Assembly: GCF_000282535.1 (NCBI RefSeq)
Contig: NZ_AKJC01000072.1
Span: 1-58,000, forward strand
DNA from: Pseudomonas sp. GM84
Lineage (GTDB): Bacteria > Pseudomonadota > Gammaproteobacteria > Pseudomonadales > Pseudomonadaceae
DNA: 58,000 nt
Direction: 5' to 3'
Positions 40,296 through 49,766 of this stretch are shown here, piece by piece (position 1 is the stretch's first letter; each line of letters opens with the position of its first letter). A program made the translations under genes and the position numbers. Below the pieces are notes generated by a model. The model was not told where the DNA came from, ran no database searches, and saw only the letters and a list, made by a program, of their open reading frames with translations.

Positions 40296-40425
40296 CTTAT
40301 TAGTCCGGGCTTCCTGCGTGCCATCTGCCCGCGTGTGGGGCCGCACGCCTCTCGATGGTCTGAAAAAGATGCTGGATAATAAAGCATGACCCGCTTGACG
40401 GCTAGGGCCGTCGGAGACCCTTGTA
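40296..40425. promoter_or_regulatory. Divergent promoter region lptD / amgK
   Basis: 130 bp between divergent starts. An AT-rich centre (40374-40386, GGATAATAAAGC) could give -10 boxes in both directions, but no clear -35 is seen. A perfect 6-bp hairpin, GACGGC (40397-40402) and GCCGTC (40407-40412), ends just before the GGAGA ribosome-binding site of amgK (40413-40417). Confidence 0.45.
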
Positions 40426-42113
<1,688 letters not shown>

Positions 42114-42114
42114 G

Positions 42115-42879
42115 ATGTGGTGGCCAGGCACTGTGATCGGGCTGGGCGCGGGGTTCGCAGTTGCCAGCATTCCCGGTGCGCTGCTCGGGGCGCTGCTGGG
42201 CCAGGCCATGGACCGGCGCCTGCGGGTGCAGGGCTGGGAAGACATGCGCGAACGGCTGGGCGGTCGTCCGGCCCTGGGTGATGAGGAGTTGCTGTTCGTG
42301 CTGCTCGGACGGTTGGCCAAGAGCGATGGGCGGGTAGCCGAGCAGCATATCCGGCAGGCCCGGCAGGAAATGGTGCGCCTGGACCTGGCCGAGGCGCAGC
42401 GGCTGCGAGCGATCGCCGCATTCAACCGGGGCAAGGCGGGCAAGGACCGGTTGAGCGGGCACCTGCGACGCATTCGCCTGCAGCCACATGCGGCCGAGGG
42501 CACCCTGCGCGCGTGCTGGCGCATGGCCTGGGCGGACGGCAAGGCCGGCCAGCATGAGCGTGACTTACTTCTGGACTGGGGGCAGAAGCTGGGGCTCAGC
42601 CGGCGGCAGGTGCAGGCCATGTCGCTGGAGTACGAGCCACGCAAGGCCCGTGTGAGCCCGGATGTCATGACCTATGCGGCGGCGCTGCGCCTGTTGGGGG
42701 TAGAGGCCGACACCGACGGCGACCGGGTCAAGCAGGCGTATCGCCGCTTGGTCAGTCGGCACCATCCGGACAAACTCGCCGGGAGTGGGGCGAGTGAGGT
42801 GCAGGTGCGCGAGGCGACCGAGCGGACACGTGAGTTGCATCAGGCCTATGCGTTGATCCGCAAGCGGCGGGGTCTTTGA
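42115..42879 (+). CDS. Membrane-anchored TerB/DnaJ-domain protein (DjlA-like)
   Basis: A 254-residue protein with one N-terminal membrane segment (about residues 5-28, VIGLGAGFAVASIPGALLGALLG), a central TerB-like helical domain (about 55-165) and a C-terminal J-domain with the HPD motif in SRHHPDK. This is the DjlA architecture, in which the J-domain stimulates DnaK at the membrane. It is translated right after murU (one-base gap), so a link to cell-envelope quality control is plausible. A REP pair follows. Confidence 0.87.
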   Translation: MWWPGTVIGLGAGFAVASIPGALLGALLGQAMDRRLRVQGWEDMRERLGGRPALGDEELLFVLLGRLAKSDGRVAEQHIRQARQEMVRLDLAEAQRLRAIAAFNRGKAGKDRLSGHLRRIRLQPHAAEGTLRACWRMAWADGKAGQHERDLLLDWGQKLGLSRRQVQAMSLEYEPRKARVSPDVMTYAAALRLLGVEADTDGDRVKQAYRRLVSRHHPDKLAGSGASEVQVREATERTRELHQAYALIRKRRGL

Positions 42880-42880
42880 G

Positions 42881-42976
42881 GGCCTTATCGCCGGCAAGCC
42901 GGCTCCCACAGGTGCTCCACTGGACCTGGGGATCTGTGGAGTCCCTGTGGGAGCCGGCTTGCCGGCGATAGGGCCG
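42881..42976. repeat. REP pair (inverted) between convergent genes
   Basis: Two REP units in opposite orientation (about 42881-42912 and 42944-42976) fill the gap between the convergent DjlA-like and DUF3530 genes. The cores are identical to those at 51872-51949 over most of their length. Confidence 0.9.
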
Positions 42977-42992
42977 GTACAGACCGCGCCAT

Positions 42993-43991
42993 CTATTCCT
43001 GCGGTGCCATCCACCCGCGCACGCGGCGGAACAGCTGCTCTTGCTCGGCCCCTTTGTTACCCGGCATGGCAATCAAAGAGAGTTGCTTGTACTGGCTGTC
43101 CTTCTGCCGCTTGCTGGCCTGCAGGCGCAACTCGGCAGCCTTGCGGTCGGCGCTGCGGGTTGCGTAGTAGAGGTCGGCAGCCGGTACCTTGAGGGTAGGT
43201 GCCAGGCTTTCCAGGTCATGCTCGACCCGTGCGGGCGTCTGCGCGGCGACCATCACCAGCTTCTGCACCTGCGCTGGCTGCTTCTCGCTCAGGTAGCGCG
43301 CCGCCCAGTACGCACCGCTGCCATGGCCGATCAGCACGATGCTGCGTGCGTTGTGCTGCTGGGCATAGGCCACGGCGGCATCCAGGCGCGCGAAGATGCG
43401 CTCGGCATCAGCCTGGTCATTCTGGTCGCTGGCCTGCTCGGCGTCGGTGCTTTGCGCGGTGTCGCTATCGGCCGCCGTGGCCTGGGCAATATTGGCGTTG
43501 GCGTCCGCAGGCGTGTCCTTGGCCGGGGCGGTTTCACCCTGGTCTTTCTGCACCTCGGCAACCGGCTTGCTTTCGATCCGCGCTTGCGGGCTGTCGGCCA
43601 GCAGGTCGGGCAGGCTCACGCTCAAGCTGTGCCAGCCGATATCGGGGAACTTGCGCCGCAATGGGCCGACCGCGTTCGGCCAGTCGGCGTTCTCACCGGC
43701 ACCCGGGACGATGATCACGGCGCCTTGCGGGTCGCTGTCGTTGGCCGGCTTCCACAGCGCCAGGAAACTTTCGTTGCCAGCCTGCAGGGTCTGTTGCTCG
43801 GCCTTGGGCACCAGGCGCTCCAGTGCCTGTGCATCTTCCTGGCTACGTTCGAGCAGGGGTGGCCGCGGGGCGGGGGCGGCGGCTACTTCGGCGGCCGCGG
43901 GTGGTGTTTCGCCGTCGGCGGCCAGGGCGCCGAGGGGCAGGAGCGAGGCCAGGCAGCACATTGCCAGCGTCGTGCGATAAAGTGTGAACAT
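42993..43991 (-). CDS. DUF3530 family periplasmic alpha/beta-hydrolase-like protein
   Basis: A 332-residue exported protein. The signal peptide ends ALA-AD near residue 25 and is followed by an Ala/Pro-rich stretch. The body has alpha/beta-hydrolase features: IIVPGAGENADWP for the first strand and loop, and IVLIGHGSGAYWAARYL with the nucleophile-elbow pattern GHGSG. A low-complexity insert rich in Ala, Asp, Gln and Thr (about residues 143-200) splits the fold. No biochemical function is known for the family. It stands alone between a REP pair and the divergent sensor gene. Confidence 0.82.
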   Translation of the reverse strand: MFTLYRTTLAMCCLASLLPLGALAADGETPPAAAEVAAAPAPRPPLLERSQEDAQALERLVPKAEQQTLQAGNESFLALWKPANDSDPQGAVIIVPGAGENADWPNAVGPLRRKFPDIGWHSLSVSLPDLLADSPQARIESKPVAEVQKDQGETAPAKDTPADANANIAQATAADSDTAQSTDAEQASDQNDQADAERIFARLDAAVAYAQQHNARSIVLIGHGSGAYWAARYLSEKQPAQVQKLVMVAAQTPARVEHDLESLAPTLKVPAADLYYATRSADRKAAELRLQASKRQKDSQYKQLSLIAMPGNKGAEQEQLFRRVRGWMAPQE

Positions 43992-44044
43992 GAATCAACC
44001 CAAGGCCGGAATAGTACCGGCAGCCTAATAGTATTTGCCCGTGA

Positions 44045-44063
44045 CGGCCATGCTGCATGGCCG
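44045..44063. promoter_or_regulatory. Palindrome before agtS-type sensor gene
   Basis: Perfect 9-bp arms, CGGCCATGC (44045-44053) and GCATGGCCG (44055-44063), around a single T. It ends 23 bases before the sensor start codon, in the gap to the divergent DUF3530 gene. It could be an operator or a leader hairpin close to the ribosome-binding site. Confidence 0.5.
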
Positions 44064-44086
44064 CCCTTGCCAAGACGAGCGTGTGA

Positions 44087-46474
44087 ATGAAGCGATTGCG
44101 TCTCCTGTGGGTTATCGGCTGCCTCTGGCTGCCCTTGATCGCCTTGGCAAGGCCGGAAGTGGCGCCAACGGTGGTCCTCGAACCCGCCCAACAGCAATGG
44201 CTGGAGAGTCACCGCAGCCTGCGCGTCGGCGTGGTGCTGCAAGCGCCCTATGCCCAGTTCGATCGCCGCCTGCAGCAGCTTTACGGTGCCAATGTCGAGT
44301 TGGTGAACTGGCTGGCCGGGGCGCTCCAGCTGGACCTGACCTGGCGCAACTTCGCCGACCAGGCCAGCCTTGAGCACGCCCTGCAGGCGGGCGAAATCGA
44401 TTTCGCCCCCGGCCTGACCCAGACCCCCGCCAGCTTGCGCCTGTGGCTCTTCAGCGATCCGTACATGCGCGTGCCGCAACTGGTGGTGGGGCCACGCACC
44501 GGGGCAATGGCCGTGGAGCTGGAAAAACTCGAAGCCGACGAGCGTGTGGCGGTGCGCATGCCCAGCGTGCTGGCCGACTACCTGCGTGGCAATTACGGCA
44601 ACCTCAACCTGCAGGGCGTGCCCAGCGAGCGCGAGGCCTTGCAATTGGTGGTCGGCGGTCAGGCCAGTCTTGCGGTACTCGACGAGGCCCAACTCAGCAG
44701 GCTGTCGCGAGAGAGCGAATTCAGCGAGCTGGTGGTGGTCGGCGACATTGGCCTGCCGCAGTTGCTGCGAGTCGGTTCGCGCCGTGACTGGCCGATGCTC
44801 GCCGATGTGCTCGAGCGTGGCCTGCAGGCCATGCCGGCCAAGGAGCTGGAGCAGCTTCACCAACGCTGGTTGCAACCCAGATACCCGCGCCTGAGTGATT
44901 CGACCGGCTTCTGGCAGAACCTCGCCTTGCTGTTCGGCATGTCGCTGCTGTGTGCGCTTGCCACCTTGGTCTGGCAGCGCCGTCAGCAGCGGCAGCTCGA
45001 GCGCAGTCTGCTGGCGGCAAGGGAGAACCTGAGCGAGCGGCAGGTGCGTGAAGAGGCGCTGCGCCTGAGCCAGTTCGCCATCGACCAGAGCACGGTGGGT
45101 ATCCTCTGGGTCAACTGGGACAGCCATGTGCGCTACGCCAACCATGCCGTGGAACGCATGCTCGGTTATGCCGAGGCCGAGTTGCTCGAACGCCCGTTGA
45201 TCGACTTCGAGCCCAACCTCGGCATGGACCGCTGGCTGCAGTTGTGGAAAGGCGCGCGTACCGGAGAGGGTGGTGTGCGGCAGTTCGAGACTCACTGCCT
45301 GCGTGCCGATGGCAGCCTGTTGCCGGTAGAGCTGTCGCTGAGCTTCCTGCGCTTTCGCGATGCCGAGTACCTGGTGGTCTATCTCGCCGATGTGACCGAG
45401 CGCCACCGTGCGCTGGCAGCGTTGCGTGAGAGCGATGCGCGGTTGAAGGGGATTGCTGGCAATGTGCCGGGCCTGGTGTTTCGCCTGGAGCCTGCTCCCG
45501 CCGAAGGTGACCCGGAATTCCCCTATATCAGTGAGGGCAGCGAGGCGCTGGTCGGCTACACCCCCGCGCAGATCCAGCACCCGCAGATGGGCTTGCGTAA
45601 CCTGGTCCACCCCGAAGACCGGGCCCATTACCACCAGGTGCAGGACCTGGCCATTGCCAGTGGCCAGGACTGGTCCTGGCAGGGGCGTATCCTGACCCGC
45701 GACGGCGAACAGCGCTGGGCCGACATCAAGGCCAGTGCCCGGCGCCTGGCCAACGGCCGGGTGGTCTGGGACGGTGTGGTCTGGGACATCACCCAGGGCA
45801 AGCGGGCCGAGCTGGCGCTGGCCAGGTCCCAGGAGCAGCTGCGCGAACTGTCGGCACACCTGGAGAGCGTGCGCGAGGAAGAGAAAGCCCGGATCGCCCG
45901 CGAAGTGCACGATGAACTGGGGCAGATGCTGACGGTGCTCAAGCTTGAGGTGTCGATGTGCGAGCTGGCGTTCGCCGAACTGGACCCCGCGCTGAACGAG
46001 CGTCTGGCCAGCATGAAGCGCCTGATCGCCCAGTTGTTCCAGCTGGTGCGCGATGTGGCCACGGCATTGCGCCCGCCGATTCTCGACGCCGGCATCGCTT
46101 CGGCCATCGAATGGCAGGCCCGGCGTTTCGAAGCGCGCACACAGATTCCTTGCCTGGTACAGGTGCCGGAAAATCTGCCAGCATTGAGCGATGCCAAGGC
46201 CACCGGGCTGTTCCGCATCCTGCAGGAGGCGCTGACCAATGTCATGCGCCACGCCCAGGCGCACAGCGTGGAGATCGAGCTGGTGCGCGAAGGTGGGCAG
46301 TTGCGCATGACGGTCAGCGACGACGGCCGTGGGTTTTGCCACGATCAACCCAGGCCGACCTCGTTCGGCCTGGTAGGGGTGCGTGAGCGAGTGTTGATGC
46401 TGGGCGGCAGCATGACGTTGGACAGTGAAGCGGGCGAGGGCACCAGCCTGAGCGTGGCCATTCCGTTGGAGTAG
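44087..46474 (+). CDS. agtS: AgtS-like sensor histidine kinase (SBP3-TM-PAS-PAS-HisKA_3)
   Basis: A 795-residue membrane kinase: signal peptide (to about 22), a periplasmic SBP_bac_3 amino-acid-binding domain (about 40-265), a membrane helix (about 280-302, LALLFGMSLLCALATLVW), two PAS domains, and a NarX-type kinase core with phospho-acceptor His608 in REVHDELGQ and an ATP-binding part (EALTNVMRHA, DDGRG). It is followed after 10 bp by its response regulator and then by a four-gene amino-acid transporter. That order matches P. aeruginosa agtSR-agtABCD, which responds to 5-aminovalerate and 4-aminobutyrate. The ligand here is inferred from that match. The solute-binding sensor domain supports direct ligand detection in the periplasm. 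Confidence 0.85.
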   Translation: MKRLRLLWVIGCLWLPLIALARPEVAPTVVLEPAQQQWLESHRSLRVGVVLQAPYAQFDRRLQQLYGANVELVNWLAGALQLDLTWRNFADQASLEHALQAGEIDFAPGLTQTPASLRLWLFSDPYMRVPQLVVGPRTGAMAVELEKLEADERVAVRMPSVLADYLRGNYGNLNLQGVPSEREALQLVVGGQASLAVLDEAQLSRLSRESEFSELVVVGDIGLPQLLRVGSRRDWPMLADVLERGLQAMPAKELEQLHQRWLQPRYPRLSDSTGFWQNLALLFGMSLLCALATLVWQRRQQRQLERSLLAARENLSERQVREEALRLSQFAIDQSTVGILWVNWDSHVRYANHAVERMLGYAEAELLERPLIDFEPNLGMDRWLQLWKGARTGEGGVRQFETHCLRADGSLLPVELSLSFLRFRDAEYLVVYLADVTERHRALAALRESDARLKGIAGNVPGLVFRLEPAPAEGDPEFPYISEGSEALVGYTPAQIQHPQMGLRNLVHPEDRAHYHQVQDLAIASGQDWSWQGRILTRDGEQRWADIKASARRLANGRVVWDGVVWDITQGKRAELALARSQEQLRELSAHLESVREEEKARIAREVHDELGQMLTVLKLEVSMCELAFAELDPALNERLASMKRLIAQLFQLVRDVATALRPPILDAGIASAIEWQARRFEARTQIPCLVQVPENLPALSDAKATGLFRILQEALTNVMRHAQAHSVEIELVREGGQLRMTVSDDGRGFCHDQPRPTSFGLVGVRERVLMLGGSMTLDSEAGEGTSLSVAIPLE

Positions 46475-46484
46475 GAGAACGAGC

Positions 46485-47114
46485 GTGATTCGAGTGCTGG
46501 TGGCCGAAGACCACACCATCGTCCGTGAAGGCATCAAGCAGCTGATCGGCTTGGCCAAGGACATGCAGGTGGCGGGTGAGGCCGGTAATGGCGAGCAGTT
46601 GCTCGATACCTTGCGCCATACCCCATGCGAAGTGGTGCTGCTGGATATCTCCATGCCAGGCATGAACGGGCTGGAGGCGATACCGCGCATTCGTGCGCTG
46701 CAGGATGCGCCGGCGATCCTGATGCTGTCGATGCACGACGAAGCGCAGATGGCTGCCCGCGCGCTCAAGGCTGGCGCGGCTGGCTATGCCACCAAGGACA
46801 GTGACCCGGCCTTGCTGCTGACGGCGATCCGCCGGGTGGCCGGAGGCGGACGCTACATCGACCCGGCGCTGGCCGACCGCATGGTGTTCGAAGTAGGCCT
46901 GACCGAAACCCGGCCTCTGCATACCTTGCTCTCGGAGCGGGAGTTTTCGGTGTTCGAGCGGTTGGCCCAGGGCGCCAACGTCAATGACATCGCCCAGCAA
47001 CTGGCGTTGTCGAGCAAGACTATCAGCACCCACAAGGCGCGGCTGATGCAGAAGCTCAAGGTCAATTCGCTGGCGGAACTGGTGAAGTACGCCATGGAGC
47101 ACAAGCTGGTGTGA
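46485..47114 (+). CDS. agtR: AgtR-like response regulator (NarL/LuxR family)
   Basis: A 209-residue regulator: receiver domain with phospho-acceptor Asp54 (LLDISMPG) and Lys in TKDSDP, then a LuxR-type helix-turn-helix (about 145-205, LSEREFSVFERLAQGANVNDI in the first half). The start is GTG at 46485 with AGGAG 8 bases upstream. It pairs with the kinase 10 bp upstream and probably activates the transporter operon downstream, where an interrupted palindrome of the NarL-site type is present. Confidence 0.87.
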   Translation: MIRVLVAEDHTIVREGIKQLIGLAKDMQVAGEAGNGEQLLDTLRHTPCEVVLLDISMPGMNGLEAIPRIRALQDAPAILMLSMHDEAQMAARALKAGAAGYATKDSDPALLLTAIRRVAGGGRYIDPALADRMVFEVGLTETRPLHTLLSEREFSVFERLAQGANVNDIAQQLALSSKTISTHKARLMQKLKVNSLAELVKYAMEHKLV

Positions 47115-47159
47115 CCGTTCTGTTTGCGACACGGCCTTGCCACTGACACTGAGCTGATC

Positions 47160-47258
47160 CTGTGGGAGCCGGCTTGCCGGCGATAGGGCCGGCCCAGGCA
47201 ATAGAGGCGTATGGCCAGGGCTTCGCCCTGGTTCGCGGGGCAAGCCCGCTCCCGCAAG
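47160..47258. repeat. REP elements after agtR
   Basis: One canonical REP unit (about 47160-47190) and one diverged unit in the opposite orientation (about 47212-47258, GGGCAAGCCCGCTCCCGCA). They close the two-component operon before the transporter promoter. Confidence 0.8.
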
Positions 47259-47298
47259 GTGATGTGATGGACTTGAGGTCCATTCCAAACCCGCCATC

Positions 47299-47320
47299 GT
47301 TGTAGGGCATTCCTTACAAC
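47299..47320. promoter_or_regulatory. Candidate AgtR operator upstream of agtA
   Basis: A 22-bp interrupted palindrome: GTTGTAGGG (47299-47307), spacer CATT, CCTTACAAC (47312-47320). Arms match at 8 of 9 positions. It lies 107-128 bases before the agtA start, upstream of any promoter that could drive agtABCD, which is where a NarL-type activator would bind. Confidence 0.6.
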
Positions 47321-47339
47321 AACTCTTCCAAACGGATGA

Positions 47340-47391
47340 TGGCATTCTCTCAGCAGCCCCGATTTCCGGGCGCTTGCGCCTGCACTAGTCT
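47340..47391 (+). promoter_or_regulatory. Candidate promoter elements of agtABCD
   Basis: Two readings are possible. A sigma-54-like element TGGCATTCTCTCAGCA (47340-47355) keeps the GG and GC pair at 10-base spacing but misses several other consensus bases. A weak sigma-70-like pair is -35 TTTCCG (47363-47368) and -10 TAGTCT (47386-47391) with a 17-base spacer. A weak sigma-70 promoter needing activation fits a LuxR-type regulator better. Both are uncertain. Confidence 0.35.
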
Positions 47392-47426
47392 TTTGCCACG
47401 CAGTCATCCAACAAGAAGGTGCAGGC

Positions 47427-48551
47427 ATGAGCGAGGCGAATTCGAACGCGACCACCGGCGAGACGCTGGTCAGCTTCCGTGGTGTGCAGAAGAGCTACGA
47501 CGGCGAATCGCTGATCGTCAAGGACCTCAACCTGGACATTCGCAAGGGTGAGTTCCTGACCTTGCTTGGCCCCTCCGGCTCGGGCAAGACCACCAGCCTG
47601 ATGATGCTGGCCGGTTTCGAAACCCCCACCGCCGGCGAAATCCAGCTGGCGGGCCGCTCGATCAACAACGTGCCGCCGCACAAGCGCGACATCGGCATGG
47701 TGTTCCAGAACTACGCGCTGTTCCCGCACATGACGGTGGCCGAGAACCTGGCCTTCCCCTTGAGCGTGCGCAACCTGAGCAAGACCGACATCAGCGAGCG
47801 GGTCAAGCGGGTCCTCAACATGGTCCAGCTCGACGCATTCGCCAAGCGCTACCCCGGCCAGTTGTCCGGTGGCCAGCAGCAGCGTGTGGCGCTGGCCCGC
47901 GCCTTGGTGTTCGAGCCACAGCTGGTACTGATGGACGAACCGCTCGGCGCCCTCGACAAGCAGCTGCGCGAACACATGCAGATGGAAATCAAGCACATCC
48001 ACCAGCGCCTCGGGGTGACCGTGGTGTACGTGACCCACGACCAGGGCGAGGCGCTGACCATGTCCGACCGCGTGGCAGTGTTCCACCAGGGCGAAATCCA
48101 GCAGATCGCCGACCCACGCACCCTCTACGAAGAGCCGCGCAACACCTTCGTCGCCAACTTCATCGGCGAGAACAACCGTATCAACGGCATCCTGCTGGCC
48201 AGTGACGGCAATCGCTGCCAGGTGCAACTGGCGCGCGGCGAGCGGGTCGAGGCGCTGGCCGTGAACGTCGGCCAGGCCGGTGAACCGGTGACCCTGTCGA
48301 TCCGCCCTGAGCGCGTGCGCCTCAATGGCCACAGCCAAAGCTGCGTCAATCGCTTCTCTGGCCGTGTGGCCGAGTTCATCTACCTGGGCGACCACGTGCG
48401 CGTGCGCCTGGAAGTCTGCGGCAAGGCCGACTTCTTCGTGAAGCAGCCGATCGCCGAGCTCGACCCGGCACTGGCCGTGGGCGATGTGGTACCGCTGGGC
48501 TGGGAGGTGGAGCACGCGCGCGCGCTCGATCCGATTGCCGAAGCCCACTGA
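47427..48551 (+). CDS. agtA: AgtA-like ABC transporter ATP-binding protein
   Basis: A 374-residue ATPase of the polyamine/opine/amino-acid ABC family (PotA-like). Walker A is GPSGSGKTT (48-56), the signature LSGGQ is at 146-150, Walker B LVLMDEP has Asp170-Glu171, and a C-terminal TOBE domain follows. It is the first of four transporter genes. PotA likeness alone would suggest spermidine or putrescine. The 5-aminovalerate/4-aminobutyrate assignment rests on gene order with the agtSR pair. Confidence 0.88.
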   Translation: MSEANSNATTGETLVSFRGVQKSYDGESLIVKDLNLDIRKGEFLTLLGPSGSGKTTSLMMLAGFETPTAGEIQLAGRSINNVPPHKRDIGMVFQNYALFPHMTVAENLAFPLSVRNLSKTDISERVKRVLNMVQLDAFAKRYPGQLSGGQQQRVALARALVFEPQLVLMDEPLGALDKQLREHMQMEIKHIHQRLGVTVVYVTHDQGEALTMSDRVAVFHQGEIQQIADPRTLYEEPRNTFVANFIGENNRINGILLASDGNRCQVQLARGERVEALAVNVGQAGEPVTLSIRPERVRLNGHSQSCVNRFSGRVAEFIYLGDHVRVRLEVCGKADFFVKQPIAELDPALAVGDVVPLGWEVEHARALDPIAEAH

Positions 48552-48591
48552 TGGATTGCTTCACCAACCCTGTACTGTGGAGAGAATAATA

Positions 48592-49626
48592 ATGCGCAAG
48601 CAGTTGAAACTGACCGCCCTGGCCCTCGGCCTGTTCGCCGCCGGCCAGGCCATGGCGGCGGACCTGACCGTGGTTTCCTTCGGCGGCGCCAACAAGGCGG
48701 CCCAGGTCAAGGCGTTCTACGAGCCTTGGGAGAAGGCTGGCAAGGGCAAGATCGTCGCTGGCGAGTACAACGGTGAGATGGCCAAGGTCAAAGCCATGGT
48801 CGATACCAACAGCGTGTCCTGGAACCTGGTGGAAGTAGAGTCGCCAGAGTTGGCCCGCGGCTGCGACGAAGGCATGTTCGAAGAACTCGACCCGGCCCTG
48901 TTCGGCAACGAAAGCGACTATGTGAAGGGCGCCATCCAGCCGTGCGGCGTGGGCTTCTTCGTCTGGTCCACCGTGCTGGCCTACAACGCCGACAAGCTCA
49001 AGACCGCGCCTACCAGCTGGGCCGATTTCTGGGACACGAAGAAATTCCCGGGCAAGCGCGGCTTGCGCAAAGGCGCCAAGTACACCCTCGAATTCGCCCT
49101 GATGGCAGACGGCGTGGCACCGAAAGAGGTGTACCAGGTGCTGGGCACCAAGGAAGGCGTGGACCGCGCCTTCAAGAAACTCGACGAGCTCAAGCCGAGC
49201 ATCCAGTGGTGGGAAGCGGGCGCCCAGCCGCCACAGTACCTGGCCTCGGGTGACGTGGTCATGAGCTCGGCCTACAACGGCCGCATCGCCGCCGTGCAGA
49301 AAGAGAGCAACCTCAAGGTGGTGTGGAACGGCGGCATCTACGACTTCGACGCCTGGGCCATTCCGAAAGGCGCCAAGGATGCGGACGAGGCGAAGAAGTT
49401 CATCGCCTTCAGCGTCCAGCCGGAACAGCAGAAAACCTACTCCGAAAACATCGCCTATGGCCCGGCCAATTCCAAGGCCGTCAGCCTGCTGTCGGACGAC
49501 GTGAAAAAGGACATGCCGACCACGCCTGAGAACATTGCCAACCAGGTGCAGATCGACGTGGCCTTCTGGGCCGACAACAGCGAGCAGCTGGAGCAACGCT
49601 TCAACGCCTGGGCGGCGAAGAAGTAA
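48592..49626 (+). CDS. agtB: AgtB-like periplasmic substrate-binding protein
   Basis: A 344-residue periplasmic binding protein of the polyamine/opine group. The signal peptide ends AMA-AD near residue 23, and the mature protein begins DLTVVSFGGANKAAQVKAFY. It captures substrate for the AgtCD-like permease. The ATG at 48592 has GGAGAG upstream; the frame continues back into agtA but without a signal sequence. A REP pair follows its stop. Confidence 0.9.
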   Translation: MRKQLKLTALALGLFAAGQAMAADLTVVSFGGANKAAQVKAFYEPWEKAGKGKIVAGEYNGEMAKVKAMVDTNSVSWNLVEVESPELARGCDEGMFEELDPALFGNESDYVKGAIQPCGVGFFVWSTVLAYNADKLKTAPTSWADFWDTKKFPGKRGLRKGAKYTLEFALMADGVAPKEVYQVLGTKEGVDRAFKKLDELKPSIQWWEAGAQPPQYLASGDVVMSSAYNGRIAAVQKESNLKVVWNGGIYDFDAWAIPKGAKDADEAKKFIAFSVQPEQQKTYSENIAYGPANSKAVSLLSDDVKKDMPTTPENIANQVQIDVAFWADNSEQLEQRFNAWAAKK

Positions 49627-49639
49627 ACGATAGGGAGCC

Positions 49640-49722
49640 GCTACGCGGCTCATCGCCGGCACGCCGGCTCCCACAGGTGAGGTGACAACCTGAGGGTGTG
49701 GGAGCCGGCTTGCCGGCGATGG
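49640..49722. repeat. REP pair inside the transporter operon
   Basis: Two REP units in opposite orientation (about 49648-49677 and 49697-49722) between the binding-protein and permease genes. This is a classic place for mRNA 3'-end protection, so the binding protein can be made in excess over the membrane parts. Confidence 0.85.
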
Positions 49723-49766
49723 GCTGCGCAGCAGCCCCAATTTCAGCCTGTTTTGCGGAGTTCGCC

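Noticed and set aside
47340..47355. Sigma-54 promoter as the sole driver of the transporter operon
   Set aside because: Only the GG and GC pairs and part of the first block match, and the linked regulator is NarL-type, which does not act with sigma-54. It is kept only as a low-confidence alternative.
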